Part shown: in pieces, positions 44,933-56,284 of the stretch
How the letters are laid out: each line of letters begins with the position of its first letter
Position numbering within the stretch: position 1 is the stretch's first letter
Origin: Rhizoclosmatium globosum
Taxonomy: Eukaryota > Chytridiomycota > Chytridiomycetes > Chytridiales > Chytriomycetaceae
DNA length: 64,000 nucleotides
Assembly: GCA_002104985.1 (NCBI GenBank)
Contig: MCGO01000113.1
Coordinates: 62,001-126,000 of the forward strand
Direction of reading: 5' to 3'
Position numbers and translations under genes: made by a program
The notes under the pieces: model-generated
What the model saw: the letters and a program-made list of their open reading frames with translations, nothing else
What the model was told of the DNA's origin: nothing
Databases searched by the model: none

Positions 44933-45238
44933 TTATAGTTTGAGCAGACTGAGACACGCATCGAGAGTTTGGTTGAGAGTCTTCGCCTGAGCGTCTGAGA
45001 GTTGGCGCAGCTGGTCGACGCCGCGACCGACTCTCGCAACAGCAAATTCTACCTTTGCGATTTGCGGATCGAGGACTGCAAAGTCTGGCGCGGCGTTGTT
45101 TGCGATGCGATGAGTAATTGCCGCGGCGGCTGCGAGTGCCGCGTCGACGCCGGCGCCGGTCTTTGCCTGCGCCGAAAGAAGAAGTTTTGGTGCGACACGC
45201 GCGTCGAGGGCTTCGCTTCCGACGAACGAGGCCTCCAT
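44933..45238 (-). CDS. Small helical hypothetical protein
   Basis: Single exon, 101 residues, MEASFVGSEALDARVAPKLL to DACLSLLKL. It is Ala-rich and predicted helical throughout (heptad-like LRQLSDAQAKTLNQTLDA at the end). No signal peptide or membrane helix. Its start lies 28 bp from the start of the divergent cortactin-N-terminus gene, and its stop is 15 bp from the gelsolin-family stop. Size and helical nature would suit a subunit of a small complex, but no family is recognised. Confidence 0.5.
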   Translation of the reverse strand: MEASFVGSEALDARVAPKLLLSAQAKTGAGVDAALAAAAAITHRIANNAAPDFAVLDPQIAKVEFAVARVGRGVDQLRQLSDAQAKTLNQTLDACLSLLKL

Positions 45239-45266
45239 TGTCTCCTTTGTTTCTTCGTGTTTTTAA

Positions 45267-45657
45267 ATGCCGCCAAAGAAGGACGACGACGATTGGGTGT
45301 GTCCTGCCTGGCCCGCCTCAAGCTATTTGTCAATAATAACTATCTACATTAATAGGACACGGATCCAGACTTTGTCAACGATGTGTCGGAAAAGGACCAG
45401 AGGTGGGGGAACCAAAAGACTCTTCAAGTGAACGAGAAGAAGGAAACGGACATCAACTTGAAGGGTAACTGTCGCAACTTGGGAAAAAGCGTTTCCTGAT
45501 CGATTTCTATGTCTTGTAAGACTTGCGAGACCAAGTGGTCAAGACACACAACCAACAAGCAATGGAGGCAGTTGGAGACTCAAGACGCAAGGAATACCAG
45601 ACTCCTGTTACTTCGAACGCAAGTTTTGATGCTAGTTATTTTCGCCTACTAATATAA
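45267..45657 (+). CDS. Stand-alone cortactin/HS1 N-terminal acidic (Arp2/3-binding) protein
   Basis: Three exons (45267-45296, 45356-45464, 45521-45657) give 91 residues. The N-terminus MPPKKDDDDW continues over the first splice into DTDPDFVNDVSEKDQRWG. This aligns with the cortactin/HS1 N-terminal acidic region, where the D-D-W motif binds Arp3 and the following stretch is near-invariant (D-W-E-T-D-P-D-F-V-N-D-V-S-E-K). The NTA-linker also matches: TDINLKDLRDQV against cortactin's H-I-N-I-H-K-L-R-E-N-V. The protein stops after about 30 more residues, with no cortactin actin-binding repeats, proline-rich region or SH3 domain. All three exons are in phase. In animals this region binds and weakly activates the Arp2/3 complex and stabilises branches. 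Confidence 0.8.
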
Positions 45658-45824
45658 ATCTGACAGTACACGAAGTAAATGATAGTGTTTAACGATTACT
45701 ATTCAACTCCTGAGCTCCTCTCGTATTATTCTATGACAGTAGAATAAACACGTATTCTACTATTCTGGGTTCTTGAAAACTTCTAGATGAAGTTATTGAA
45801 GACAAGAACGAAAACCAGCGACAA

Positions 45825-47944
45825 TCATAACGTTATTCGAACGTCAGTTTGTTTCGCTGTCAGCTCCTCCTTAATGTCCACGAAACCCGCCCACTCATTC
45901 CGTCGATACAAAGCATACTCAAACCGCTCGCGATTCGCCGCAATCCAATCAGGCACATCCAAATTATCCTCCACATACTGAAACTGATCCCCATTCCTCC
46001 CAAACAAATCATACCCATATCGGAATCCGCTCAAAATGTTTTCTCGCGTAAGGTATTCGGGTCGATTGTGTTCTTGATGAGAATAAGATTGCACCTTGCC
46101 CAACACTTCCGTCATGTTTCCAAAACACCAACTGCAATGCCATCCAGCTTGTGGAACGTGCTGATAAACGAGTCCATATCGGATCTTTTGACAGTCTACG
46201 GTTTCGACAGAATCAGTCTTGCTCCATCGCATGATTCGACCATTTCCCCATGCGTCATTTCGTTTGTATTCGTAGCTATAATAGTGGAATGCAAGAGACA
46301 ATGTGAAGATGGGATGCTCAAAGTCTGTACACTTTGTGAGCGCTTCTGCTACGGATGGACGCCAAATTTCATCCAAATCGGACATGAATATGAAATCGCC
46401 TTCTTTCGGGGGAACAAGTTGAAGCCCTTGCTTTAGTCCTTGGTTACGGTTGTGATGTTCTCGAGCCCAATGACCTTCGTCCTTCAATGGAGGATCCACT
46501 TGAACGTGAACAATCTTGTCCCAGTATTTCGCAAATGTTGGATTGTTTTTTAATGATGGGAATTTGAACTCCTTGGATTTTCCTGTGAACGTCCAATTCG
46601 TCTCGGCAAGTAGAAACTTGTCTACTATAGGACCCAATGTGTTTAATCTCACTTCGAGAATATCTTGCTCGCCATTGTACATGATGTAATCCAAAATTCT
46701 TGGTTTGGTTTCACTTGGAGTTTGTGGCTTCCCGCCAAGTTCCTCGCAAGTAAACGTCTTGTATTGCGAGAGACGAACTTTCTCCCGAAGGTCTTTGAAA
46801 CCGCCAAATGCATTTCTTCGTTGAATCATGTGCGAGTAACGTTCTGGATGCATCGTTACTTCCATGGGCAAATCTGTCATTAACTCAGGCTGATACAATG
46901 GCGGATTGACAACCTCGAAGTCCAGTACATTGCCATATTGAGCCCATTTCTCCACAAGATCTTCGCCATGGCCAAATCGAATTGATGCAGTTGACGCATT
47001 AACATAACATGATTCGCAGTACCATCCCGCCTTCTTAATAATCTGAACAATATTACAAATTAATAAACGAGGATTTAGATAAACATGCTTACCTGCTGCT
47101 GCTTGATTCCATCGCGAATTGCTTCCCCATCCAAAGCAAGAACGTCATCTCCCCATACCAACACCTTTGAATAAATAGACGGCTGTTTTAACCGACGATA
47201 CTGGTACCCATACAAGAACGCCTCCATTTCTAACGCATTCAAATCATTCCCAACTGTACACTTCTTGAACAACTCAATCACCGACGTTCGCGGAAGCTCC
47301 TCCTCTCTTCCAGCCAACACCAAGCTTCCCTTCGCAAGTTTCTGTCCTTTCAAATGCTCCCACGCAGAATCAAACAACCCCTTTTCAAACTTTGAATACG
47401 TGTTTTTGGGATCAACTTCGCCTGTTCCACCCTTCAAGATCCATTTCACGACTTTTTTGGTCGTTTCGAGGGACGAGAGTGGGGGTGATGGGGTTGTGAG
47501 TTGGTTTCCTTTCCAGTCTTGAGTTGGAAAGACAATGTAGAATGTGTCTATGAAGGGGGAGAGGGTGCGGAGACGGAGGTTTAGGGATTCGAGGTCTCCT
47601 GTGTGGACAAAGAAGTCGTAGAAGGGCGGGATGGGGTCTGTAGGCTGACGAAGTTGGCCATTGATTGTGGAGCAGATCGATTCAGGTGGTGTAGCAGGGT
47701 TGTTGATGTCAGAGTTCTGAGATTGAGTTTTATTGCTGGTTGTTAATGCAGGTTTTGTGTGGGTTATTGCTGTTGCAGCTGTTGCAGAGGGCGAGGACGG
47801 GTTGGCATTGGCTTGTCTTGGCACACTTGACTCGCTGTCTTCCTTCGAGGCGTCGGTGAATGACGCCATCATCAAGTTCCATGCGAGAAGGTTGATCACA
47901 GCGATGGCTGCGATTGCGAGGAGAAGTTGACGGCTGGAAAGCAT
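45825..47944 (-). CDS. Tandem GT17 glycosyltransferase (inactive first domain, intact second)
   Basis: Two exons, 47944-47090 and 47040-45825. Signal-anchor LLLAIAAIAVINLLAWNLM, Ser/Thr/Pro stem, then two copies of the GT17 fold (beta-1,4-mannosyl-glycoprotein GlcNAc-transferase family). Copy 1: FYDFFVHTGDLESLNLRLRT ... GSLVLAGREEELPRTSVIEL ... IIKKAGWYCESCYVN. Copy 2: ILDYIMYNGEQDILEVRLNT ... GDFIFMSDLDEIWRPSVAEA ... QHVPQAGWHCSWCFGN. The D-L-D-E-I metal/nucleotide motif of copy 2 is replaced by G-R-E-E-E in copy 1, so copy 1 looks catalytically dead. A type II Golgi enzyme acting on N-glycans is the family expectation. The second exon starts exactly between the AGW motif of copy 1 and its preceding helix. 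Confidence 0.78.
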
Positions 47945-48042
47945 TCAGTTCAACGAAACAATGACAAGAACAATGTACAACACAATGTACAGTACTTTAT
48001 GATGTCTTTTTATTCAAGATAAAATCAAATGATCGATATGCT

Positions 48043-50873
48043 CTACTTTTGCTTGTCACGGTTAAATGTCACAAGCAAGACGAATGCAACAATGCGGTAA
48101 GCAACGGAGACGGCAACCATCACGAGGAGGTTTCTCGTCGTTTTTCCCATTTCATATCCAAAGTACCCGTTGGGAACTTCAGGGTCGTAAATGTCATTGT
48201 AGGGCTCAATCCACGCGATAAACAAAGTCTCAGACGCATATCTGTTAACACCAATGTTGAACAGCCAAAGAATTCCTTGTCTTGCAGCCGCCTTCAAGGT
48301 TGGTGCGAATCCACATAGAACTCCAAAAATCATTCCGAGAGTCACAGCCATCAATGGAGCGTTTTCACGACGAATCACCATGGAAACAATCATAGCCATT
48401 CCGTAAATTCCGAAAAAGTTGAGGAACATGGCAGCATACTGGAGACCAAGGTTGATTGGAGGGTGTGCCAAAAGATAGTACACAGCAGTAAAGTGTGCTG
48501 CAGCCAAAGCAATACGGTATATGATCGACACATTCTTGCCCAAAAAGTATGCGGGCTTGCTATGACCAGCAGCAGCTTCACGGTAGTAAATTGCCATTTC
48601 CTCACCAAACACCTTAACAGCAGGTGGGGCACCAACAAGAGCAATAACAATACCATTCACCATTCCAATCATGCCCAAGAAGACAGAGTTTTGGGATCCA
48701 GAAATGGCAGAGAAGGGTGCGTTCAAAATACCTTGGTACGCTTCGCCTTCTGGCGCAGACATACCCATCATAACACCTGCAATGGCTCCTAGAGCAGCTT
48801 CCATCACAAATGCACCCACTAAACGAGTTTGCTGCACAATGGAACGATTATGGGACAGAATAACTTGACGTGAAAATGAGGCACCACGCTTTGCACTAAT
48901 ATCAGCCATCGCAGAAATCGCATCAAGATCTTCTTGCTTATCCACATGACCAACATCAGCTTTCGCAAGAGAATTCTTGTTTTCAGAACGGTTGATCCAT
49001 TCTTGAACAATACTATCCACCTGTTGACGTTCAGCTGGAACTCCTGGCTCCAATTCACCACGTCCAGAAAGGATATCCATGAGAACATCGGCTGGATTCA
49101 ATCTGGTATCGAAAACGAAGCCAAGGGACTTGAAATAGTCTTGGACTTGGTCAACTGGCCCAATGTAGGCGGTAAGACCGCCTGGAGCAATCATGAGAAC
49201 GTCGTCAAAGGCTTCGAAGATTTCGAGACGCGGTTGGTGAATGACAGCGACAATAGTGAGACCCAGACGAGAAATGGAGGACATGATGTTGGCAACATCC
49301 AACGCAGCAGTAGAATCAAGACCAGAGGTTGGCTCATCCAAGAAAATAGAGAGTGGGGCTATGTCCATCAGTTAGCCATCAGTGTCAGAATCAGATAACG
49401 ACGAACCAGCTGCAAGCTCGAGACCAATATTGACACGCTTTCTCTGACCTCCAGAAATACCGCGTTCCAATGTGCTTCCGATTCTCGAGTTGGCAACATG
49501 AGCGAGGCTAAAATATCGCGGTAAGAGAGAATTTCAAAGGAAAGACAATTTACTTGAGTGCTTTCAACAACGAGTCGACGTGGTCTTCAACTTCTTGGTT
49601 CGACCAGGTTTGTGGCAAACGAACTCTGGCAGAATACAAAATATTCTCACGCACAGTGAGTTCAGAAATCATGACATCGTCTTGAGGGACGTAACCGATA
49701 ATCTTGCGGTAGGTTTGCATCTCGGCAACAACGTTGTTGATACGGAGGGAACCATCAGTACGTGAGACTTTTCCCATCAACACATTCATGAAGGTTGTCT
49801 TTCCAGCACCTGTGGAAAAAGTTAAGCAAATTGGAAGCTGGACTGGCGAAAGACATACCAGAAGGACCCATAATCGCAGTCATGCGTCCAGCTTTAATCT
49901 CACCAGAAACACCCTTCAAAATCTGCTTTCCAGTTGCAAGCTTGAGAGACAAATCCTCAAACTTGTAGTTCATGCGCAAGTCGTCGTGTCCTTCCAATCC
50001 TTTCTTGAATCCAGATGTCAAAATCGAAATATTCTCAGCAACAGCGCCAGCAGCTGAACCCTTGTTGACGACCAACGCCAACTTTGAAGCAGCTGGAGAC
50101 GTCGCAGGCAAAGAATTGGCTTTGCCGGCTTCTTTCTTCTTAAGGTAACGAGACGAAAAGTCCGAGTATGCTTTCTGGAGGGCATAAGGAATCAACGCAG
50201 AAGTTGGTTCATTGTTCGCCTTCAGCTCGCGCAATCGATAGTACAAGAAAACGGCAGCGAGCAATGCATCAATGATCAAAACAAGGATCAAGAACCCGTA
50301 ATGCTTCTCGACAGTGCTTCCAGTGGGACAGTAGCTTCCAAAGATACATGCACGAGGAGCAGAGCTTCCAGTGAGGCAGTACGATCCAGCAGGGCTACAA
50401 TAATTGAGTGTTCAGCATAAATTGATTGAAAATCACTATCATTCATACCATACAATCACCTCCTTAGGCGATGGGCAATAGAATCCACCTGGGCAGGCAA
50501 ATGGCTCATAGTATCCCTGAGGGTACTTACAGGCCACAAAGGTACCGAGTCTTGTTGCAAGACAGGACGGAGTTGGTGGACAGTAAACCGGCCAAGTCAA
50601 GGGATTAGCAACATCGAGGTATGGACAGAAGAAGCCCTTGGGGCACATGGAGTCGAGTGTTCTTGTTGCATTCAGCGATGTGTCGGAGAGCATTGGGATA
50701 CCGATCGGACTGGAGGGGCAGGTGAAGCAGCCGTAACCAGGTTTAATACCAGCTGTCAGATTGAATGGCTGCAAATCGGCAGCAGCTGGAAGCACCCAGT
50801 CGCTACCGCTACTGCGTGGACCGTTCAACGTGAATGGATTGTATCCTGTCGATGGGTATGGACAGAGAGCCAT
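48043..50873 (-). CDS. ABCG (White/WBC) half-transporter with Cys-rich N-terminal domain
   Basis: Six exons. The N-terminal domain has many Cys-Pro motifs (PGYGCFTCPSSPIG, CPKGFFCPYLD, PGGFYCPSPKE, then GSYCLTG) and is followed by one membrane helix. The nucleotide-binding domain has Walker A GPSGAGKTT (split by an intron after GPSG), Q-loop YVPQDD, signature ISGGQRKRVNIGLEL, Walker B IFLDEPTSGLDS and the H-loop VIHQP. Six C-terminal membrane helices follow. This is the plant/oomycete/chytrid type of ABCG with an extracellular Cys-rich head. No signal peptide is seen at MALCPYPSTG, so an upstream exon may be missing. From 50874 to 51447 (574 bp) I see only AT-rich non-coding sequence. Confidence 0.88.
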
Positions 50874-51447
50874 GAGATGATGTTGTTAGGGTTGAAGATT
50901 GTTGAAGCCTTGTGTACCCGAATTGGTTATCCAACTTCCCTTGAATTTGTTATCCAAATTTGAACATGCTTTTATGGCACACGCATTATTCATGTTTCAT
51001 CTTTGATTCGTCCTTGTTTCTTCAATATCATTCGTCTAGAGTTGTTGAGTTATGTATTTAAGGTAACCTCCTACGTTCAATTCAGCACGACCACAACCAT
51101 TCCAAATAAATAGGACACAATCGCCGGCAAAATAATAACCCTAATGGAAATTTGATTTGATTTGAAAGCACCCAAGGCAGTTTGGCTTCCAAGCCCACCA
51201 AACCCTACCATAAACCCTCACAATTCCATTTGCATAATTCATTTCATTTGAAATAATGCACCACGTGCGATAGCGCTGAAGAATCAACCGCTTAAATTTC
51301 GTACAGTCAAAAAATCTGGATTTTTCCATTCTCCAGTCAGAACAGAAATCAAGGTTGATTCCTGTATTTCGTTCATTAATGGTATTTTGACAGTTTTCCG
51401 AGAAGTGTATTGTGTTAATTAATTGTTATATCAAAAGTTGGCTCAAA

Positions 51448-52150
51448 ATGCACCTCCCCATCCTCACTTTGCTCTTCGCGAGTTTCGCCGTCTTCGTCTC
51501 AGCAGCAAATCACGTATTATCATGAATAATTTGATTTCATAGCGCTTACCTTTCTCTTCAGTTCCAGGTGCTTCATGCTGTTGGTGACAGTCCATTCACT
51601 GTCCGCGGCCTCATCACACAACTCGAGAAGAAGACCGGATCTACCGGAGCCCGCTACGAAAACTATGAAGGGCTTGATCTCTCTCCCATCACATCGGCTC
51701 CCGCAGACGAATCAACACTCTACCACATTAAAATCGTCCAGGGCCAGTTGGAACTGAGCTCGAGCATCAGACTCTGTCATCTTCAAAAGGCTCAGCTTGT
51801 CGATATGATTACTGTACATGTGGACCAAACGGGAGTTCCGTTCCATGTGGATTATGCTGTTGAGTCGAAGGATGGTTCATGTGGAAACATCAAGAAGGTT
51901 GCTGTCGCTGCAAAGAACGGATTTAAGACAAAGGCTGTGTTTGGGAAGACGCATGATGGAGCTAGGTTTGGACTTTAATGTGTTTCGACGGATATTGACT
52001 TAAAGCTTCAGACCACGCCTCGACCAAATGACTGCAGAAACTGTGACAGGAAAGACAGAGGAAAAGAGTTTCTTGCAAAAATACTGGTACTATATCCTTC
52101 CAATCGTCGTCATTCTGGCTCTGACAGGAGGAGAAGAACCAAAGAAGTAG
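51448..52150 (+). CDS. EMC10: EMC10, ER membrane complex subunit 10
   Basis: Three exons (51448-51513, 51562-51965, 52012-52150). A signal peptide (MHLPILTLLFASFAVFVSA) precedes a luminal beta-rich domain containing SSIRLCHLQKAQLVDMITVH and VPFHVDYAVESKDGSCG. The last exon adds KSFLQKYWYYILPIVVILAL and GGEEPKK. The S-x-R-x-C-x-L, D-x-I-T-x-H-x-D and K-S-F-x-x-K-Y-W-x-Y-I-x-P motifs are those of EMC10, a luminal subunit of the insertase for tail-anchored and multi-pass proteins. Without the last intron the frame would stop at 51978 and lose the membrane helix. The 46-nt intron is therefore well supported. The acceptor of exon 2 could be 6 nt further right. Confidence 0.8.
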
Positions 52151-52247
52151 AGATACCAATAAACGATGTATCCTGGGTTTCTGGTCGCATAATTTAACAT
52201 TCACAAACTTATCGAGCTAGCTTGTTCAGCAATAATTTATTGTTTAA

Positions 52248-53989
52248 TTAGTTAATAACAATCTTCCTTGTCACCACATACACTCCACAGATTCCCATCA
52301 GGATTGTGAAAGGAAGTAGACCCAAAAATGCAATGTGAAATGCGCCCATGAATTGCTGTACGAGCTCTGCTTGCGCTGCTTCCGAATTCTGAACAACCAT
52401 GTTTGTCTTCAAGAGTTCCAGAAAATCAAGAACTTGAGTAGGATCTACAATAGTTCCATTCTTCTTGAGAGTCTCCATCGCTTGAACCAAGATTGCATTG
52501 TTGGAAATGTTCTTTTCAACCAAATTGTTGAAGAGCGTCCCAAGAATCGCCACACCGAGAGAACCTCCCAAATATTGGCATGTTTGTGAAACTGATGTCA
52601 CAACTGGAATCATAGGGCGTTCGACGGCAGACTGAACCGTAAGAACCATCATAAGCATCAAGCTTCCGACACCGACACCGTAAATAAATAGGAAAGCCAT
52701 TCGCATAAGAGTTGGAGAATTTGTGTCGAGGATGGAGATGAGGGCAATTCCCACTGTCATCAAAACGGGACCAATGATAAACCAGTGTTTGTATTTACCT
52801 GTAGAGCTCATATTAGTAATAAATTTCAGTCATCAATAGATGCTTACCAGTCTTGGTCAACAACTGAGCGCCAGAGAACTCGGAGAGGACAAGTCCAAGA
52901 ATCAATGGCGATGTCTTCAACCCAGCCTGCATTGCTGAATCTCCATTCACAACTTGGAAAAACAACGCAATAAAGTACATGCTTGCGAAAAAGCAAGCCC
53001 CCATACAAGCCGAAATCAAGATCAATGCGGTGACAGTCAGATTTCGGAACATACTCAAAGGAACCAAAGGTTCTGTAGCAATACGTTCCTCGATATAACC
53101 AAAAATACCGAATGCAACAAACGCAATAGCGAACATGACTACAACTGGCACAGAGTTCCATGCGAAAATTGAACCACCCAATTGAAGTGGAGTCAAGAGA
53201 GTCATTGAGGCAACGAAGAATGTAATCGTGCCCCAGACATCAATTCGCTTCATCTTTTCAGAAATGTTTCCCTGAACTGGTGGGAACTTGAGGAACACAA
53301 GAACAATCGTCATTGTGACCAACCCAAATGGAATATTGAGGAAAAAACACCAACGCCATGTGGCCAGATCAGAGAATGTACCACCCATGAGCGGACCAAC
53401 AACTGAACTGAATCCATACAACACTGAGATAATCGAGAGGTACTTTCCACGGTCTTGAGGAACGACCAGGTCAGATACAATAACGACAACCATCGAAATA
53501 AGTCCTCCTCCTCCAACGCCCGCAACTGCACGACCGATAATAAGGATTTCCATTGTTGGTGCAACACCACAAATGAGAGAGCCTAACTCAAACGCAATGA
53601 GGGCAAACAGGAATACCCACTTGCGACCAAAGATTTCGGCAAACTTTCCATATAGTGTTCCAAACGAGCATGCTGTTAGAAGGTATGCGGATCTGTTGTT
53701 GTATCAGCAATGCTGTGCGTTCAAGCTGACTAACAACTTACCCAGTCCAAGGGACCAGCTCTTGTCGGCCCAAATCACTTGTAATCGCTTTAAGAGCAGT
53801 ACTGACGATGGTGAGATCCAGGGCTGCCATAAAGATAGCAAGGGCAAGCCCGATGTAGACAATCAGGAACTGGGTCTTTGACAAAACAACCAAGGGCTCA
53901 TTAGATTCCTTTTGGGTGTCTTCGACGACGGGATTGTGCTTTAGATCAGTGAGAATGTACTCAGGGGCTGGGACTTCTGGATCAGACAT
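52248..53989 (-). CDS. MFS drug:H+ antiporter, DHA2-like (14 helices)
   Basis: Three exons (about 53989-53742, 53690-52849, 52800-52248) give roughly 545 residues. Order: cytosolic N-terminus MSDPEVPAPEYILTDLK, helix 1 AIFMAALDLTIVSTALKAI (the LDxTIVxxAL motif D1 of DHA2), FGRKWVFL (motif A), AVAGVGGGGLISMVVVIVSD, PQDRGKYLSIISVLYGFSSV and VGPLMGGTFSDLATWRWCFF (motif C-like), then later helices to VVTRKIVIN. Plasma- or vacuolar-membrane export of small molecules is the family role. Substrate unknown. Confidence 0.88.
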
Positions 53990-54128
53990 TGCAGGAAAGA
54001 AAAGAAAGGAAATGCAACTTGAGTTCCGATTCTTCCGACACTATGTTTGAAACAAGGCTTGAAAATGATTTATAGCACCTTCGAATAAAGATTGGAATCA
54101 TAAAATCATAAGATAAACAAGTGTATTA

Positions 54129-55990
54129 CTACCACTTTGGCTTCTTGGCAGTGAATCTATCCAACGCAGAGTATTCCTTCTCGCCATTACCAGCACCACC
54201 TCTCTTTCGTTTCCCTTCTTTCTCCTTTGCATCCCGCTCCTTTTGTCTATCCTCCAACGCTTTGACACGCAAAGGATCAACAATATTCGTTTGCTTCCTC
54301 AAAAACTTGTTATGAGCGCTAGACTTTCCTCTCGCCTTCTTCTTGGGCACAAACTTCTCGCCCAGGTTATTTGCCTCAAACGCTAACCGCTTCTCCTCCA
54401 TCACAGTCTCTGTGCCTGCTCGGTCGACACTTCCAATGAAATCTGGGTTGAGTGAGATCATTTCGGGTTGGATTTTGTCGAGGAGAGACATGACTTCACG
54501 TCGCTTTGCTTGGGTGGCAGTTTGGTATGGGTTGGCTTCGAAGGCGTCGTAGTTGGGTTCTCCGGATCCTGGAACGATCATTGAGGTTATGCCTTCGTTA
54601 TGGCCGACTCCAAGGACATCATCGTAAGGACAGAATTTGAGCGAGTTAACTGCGGATCCAGGGAGAAGGTGTGTGAGGTATGGGGATTTCTGTTTCTCTT
54701 TGAAAGCATCCTTCCAGACCTAATACAGGTTTAGTTTTGTTTCAGGTGTGATAAAGATTTATGATTGTTACGCACAGCAACGTTTGGTCCGAAGCCGACC
54801 GCCAACATTCCGAGCTGACTGATGGATAGCTCTGAAGCTGGAGTATGTGTATAATATTCATGAACAGGTTTGTATGATCGAATATCCCAGACTTTCAGTC
54901 GTCCATCTAAACCACTGGTAGCCATATAATAACCACCACGGTCGACCGCGAGAGCTTTCACAGGGCCCTTATGACAGAACATTTTCACCAGTGGTTCATT
55001 CATATTCGGACTCCATAACGATACGACACCATTTGAGTGACCAAGGTTGATGATTGCGTTGTAAGGATTTTGTGTCATTGCGTTACAGTCTCCAAATCGA
55101 GTTCTGTGCTGAGCAACAAGAGAACCAGTAGATGTGTCTTGCCATGTCAATTGACCGTTTTTACTCTAGTATAGCGAAGTTAGAGCCTTGTTAGACAGGT
55201 TGATGAAACTCACTATTCCACAAAGCAAGAAATGGTATGGCAAGAATTCCAGCCGATTGATTTCCACAAACTTCCTCATACAGTGAATTTCCATTCCCGT
55301 GCGATCGTAGATGTAGGTGTATTGCTTTTGGGCAACGGCAAACATTGTTTGGTCATGAAGCCACCTTGAAATCAGACATTAAGAGATAATTTGCTAAATA
55401 TAATGATGTGAACTCACTTGACATCGCGTACTGTCTCCTTTAAGTGAAGTTCGCATCCCAACGCCTTGCTTTTCCAGTCGAACGTCGCAATGTGTCCCTT
55501 ACGCCCTCCAATCAACAAATTTCTTCCGTTTCGAGTATAATCTACAGCATAAGGTCCAAATTCTTTCAGTTTGAGGTCAAATCCCTTGGCTTCCGTGTTG
55601 ATGTCGACATTCTCACGAATAACTTTCTGTGAGAACTTGTAGGTGCGTTCCATTCCTTCAGCTTCAATGTAACCGGCATCCTGAGTGAGCAGCACTTCGG
55701 ACTGGGCAGCGCGGGTAGCTACTTCCGAGTACTTCTTTTCCTGTCGTTTGTACTGACCGCGGGCCTTCTTATCTTGCAGATTCTAGTGATCGACCTGTTA
55801 GCCATGCTCTGAGTGCAAGAGACAGTCCCACCTTAGCGCTGTAAGGGTTCTCGTCATCGCCTCCCGTTGCCTCGACACGATTGTATTTGACAGTTTTGAG
55901 CTTGTCGGCAACCTTCTTCTGCTCAATGTGCAGTTCGACTGCTTTCTGGGCCGCGGCGGCTTTCTTTCGTTTGTCGTCGTCGCCTGCCAT
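54129..55990 (-). CDS. UTP7: UTP7 / WDR46, WD-repeat small-subunit processome protein
   Basis: Six exons. Starts MAGDDDKRKKAAAAQKAVEL; then QDKKARGQYKRQEKKYSEVA, TQDAGYIEAEGMERTYKFSQ, several WD repeats (GGRKGHIATFDWKSK; WLHDQTMFAVAQKQYTYIYD; NLGHSNGVVSLWSPN; GGYYMATSGLDGRLKVWDIR) and a C-terminal BING4CT domain (PYLTHLLPGSAVNSLKFCPY, VGHNEGITSMIVPGSGEPNY, FEANPYQTATQAKRREV). The Lys/Arg-rich tail ends AKKPKW. Utp7 acts in the nucleolar SSU processome. With UTP11 this is the second processome factor in the window. Confidence 0.92.
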
Positions 55991-56284
55991 CTGTCGTTGT
56001 TGCGAGAGCAAGAGTTTGTGTTGGTCGAAAAAAACAAAAAGGGGCTATCAAAACTTCCCTAATATTTTAATTTAATTATGCGTGTTGTATTAGGTTTCAG
56101 TAAGAGACATTCAATATCACTAGAAAGAAAGTGCGAGGTTGAGGAATAATGGCCGTCTTTCTATGTTGAACGTCTACTCACCACCTGCAAGTGCGTTTTC
56201 GGCATTTTAACCCCCTGAAACCAAAACTTCCCTTCATCAAAAGTAAATGGTATTATAGAATTAAGTCAGAGTTGATGCTCGAAA

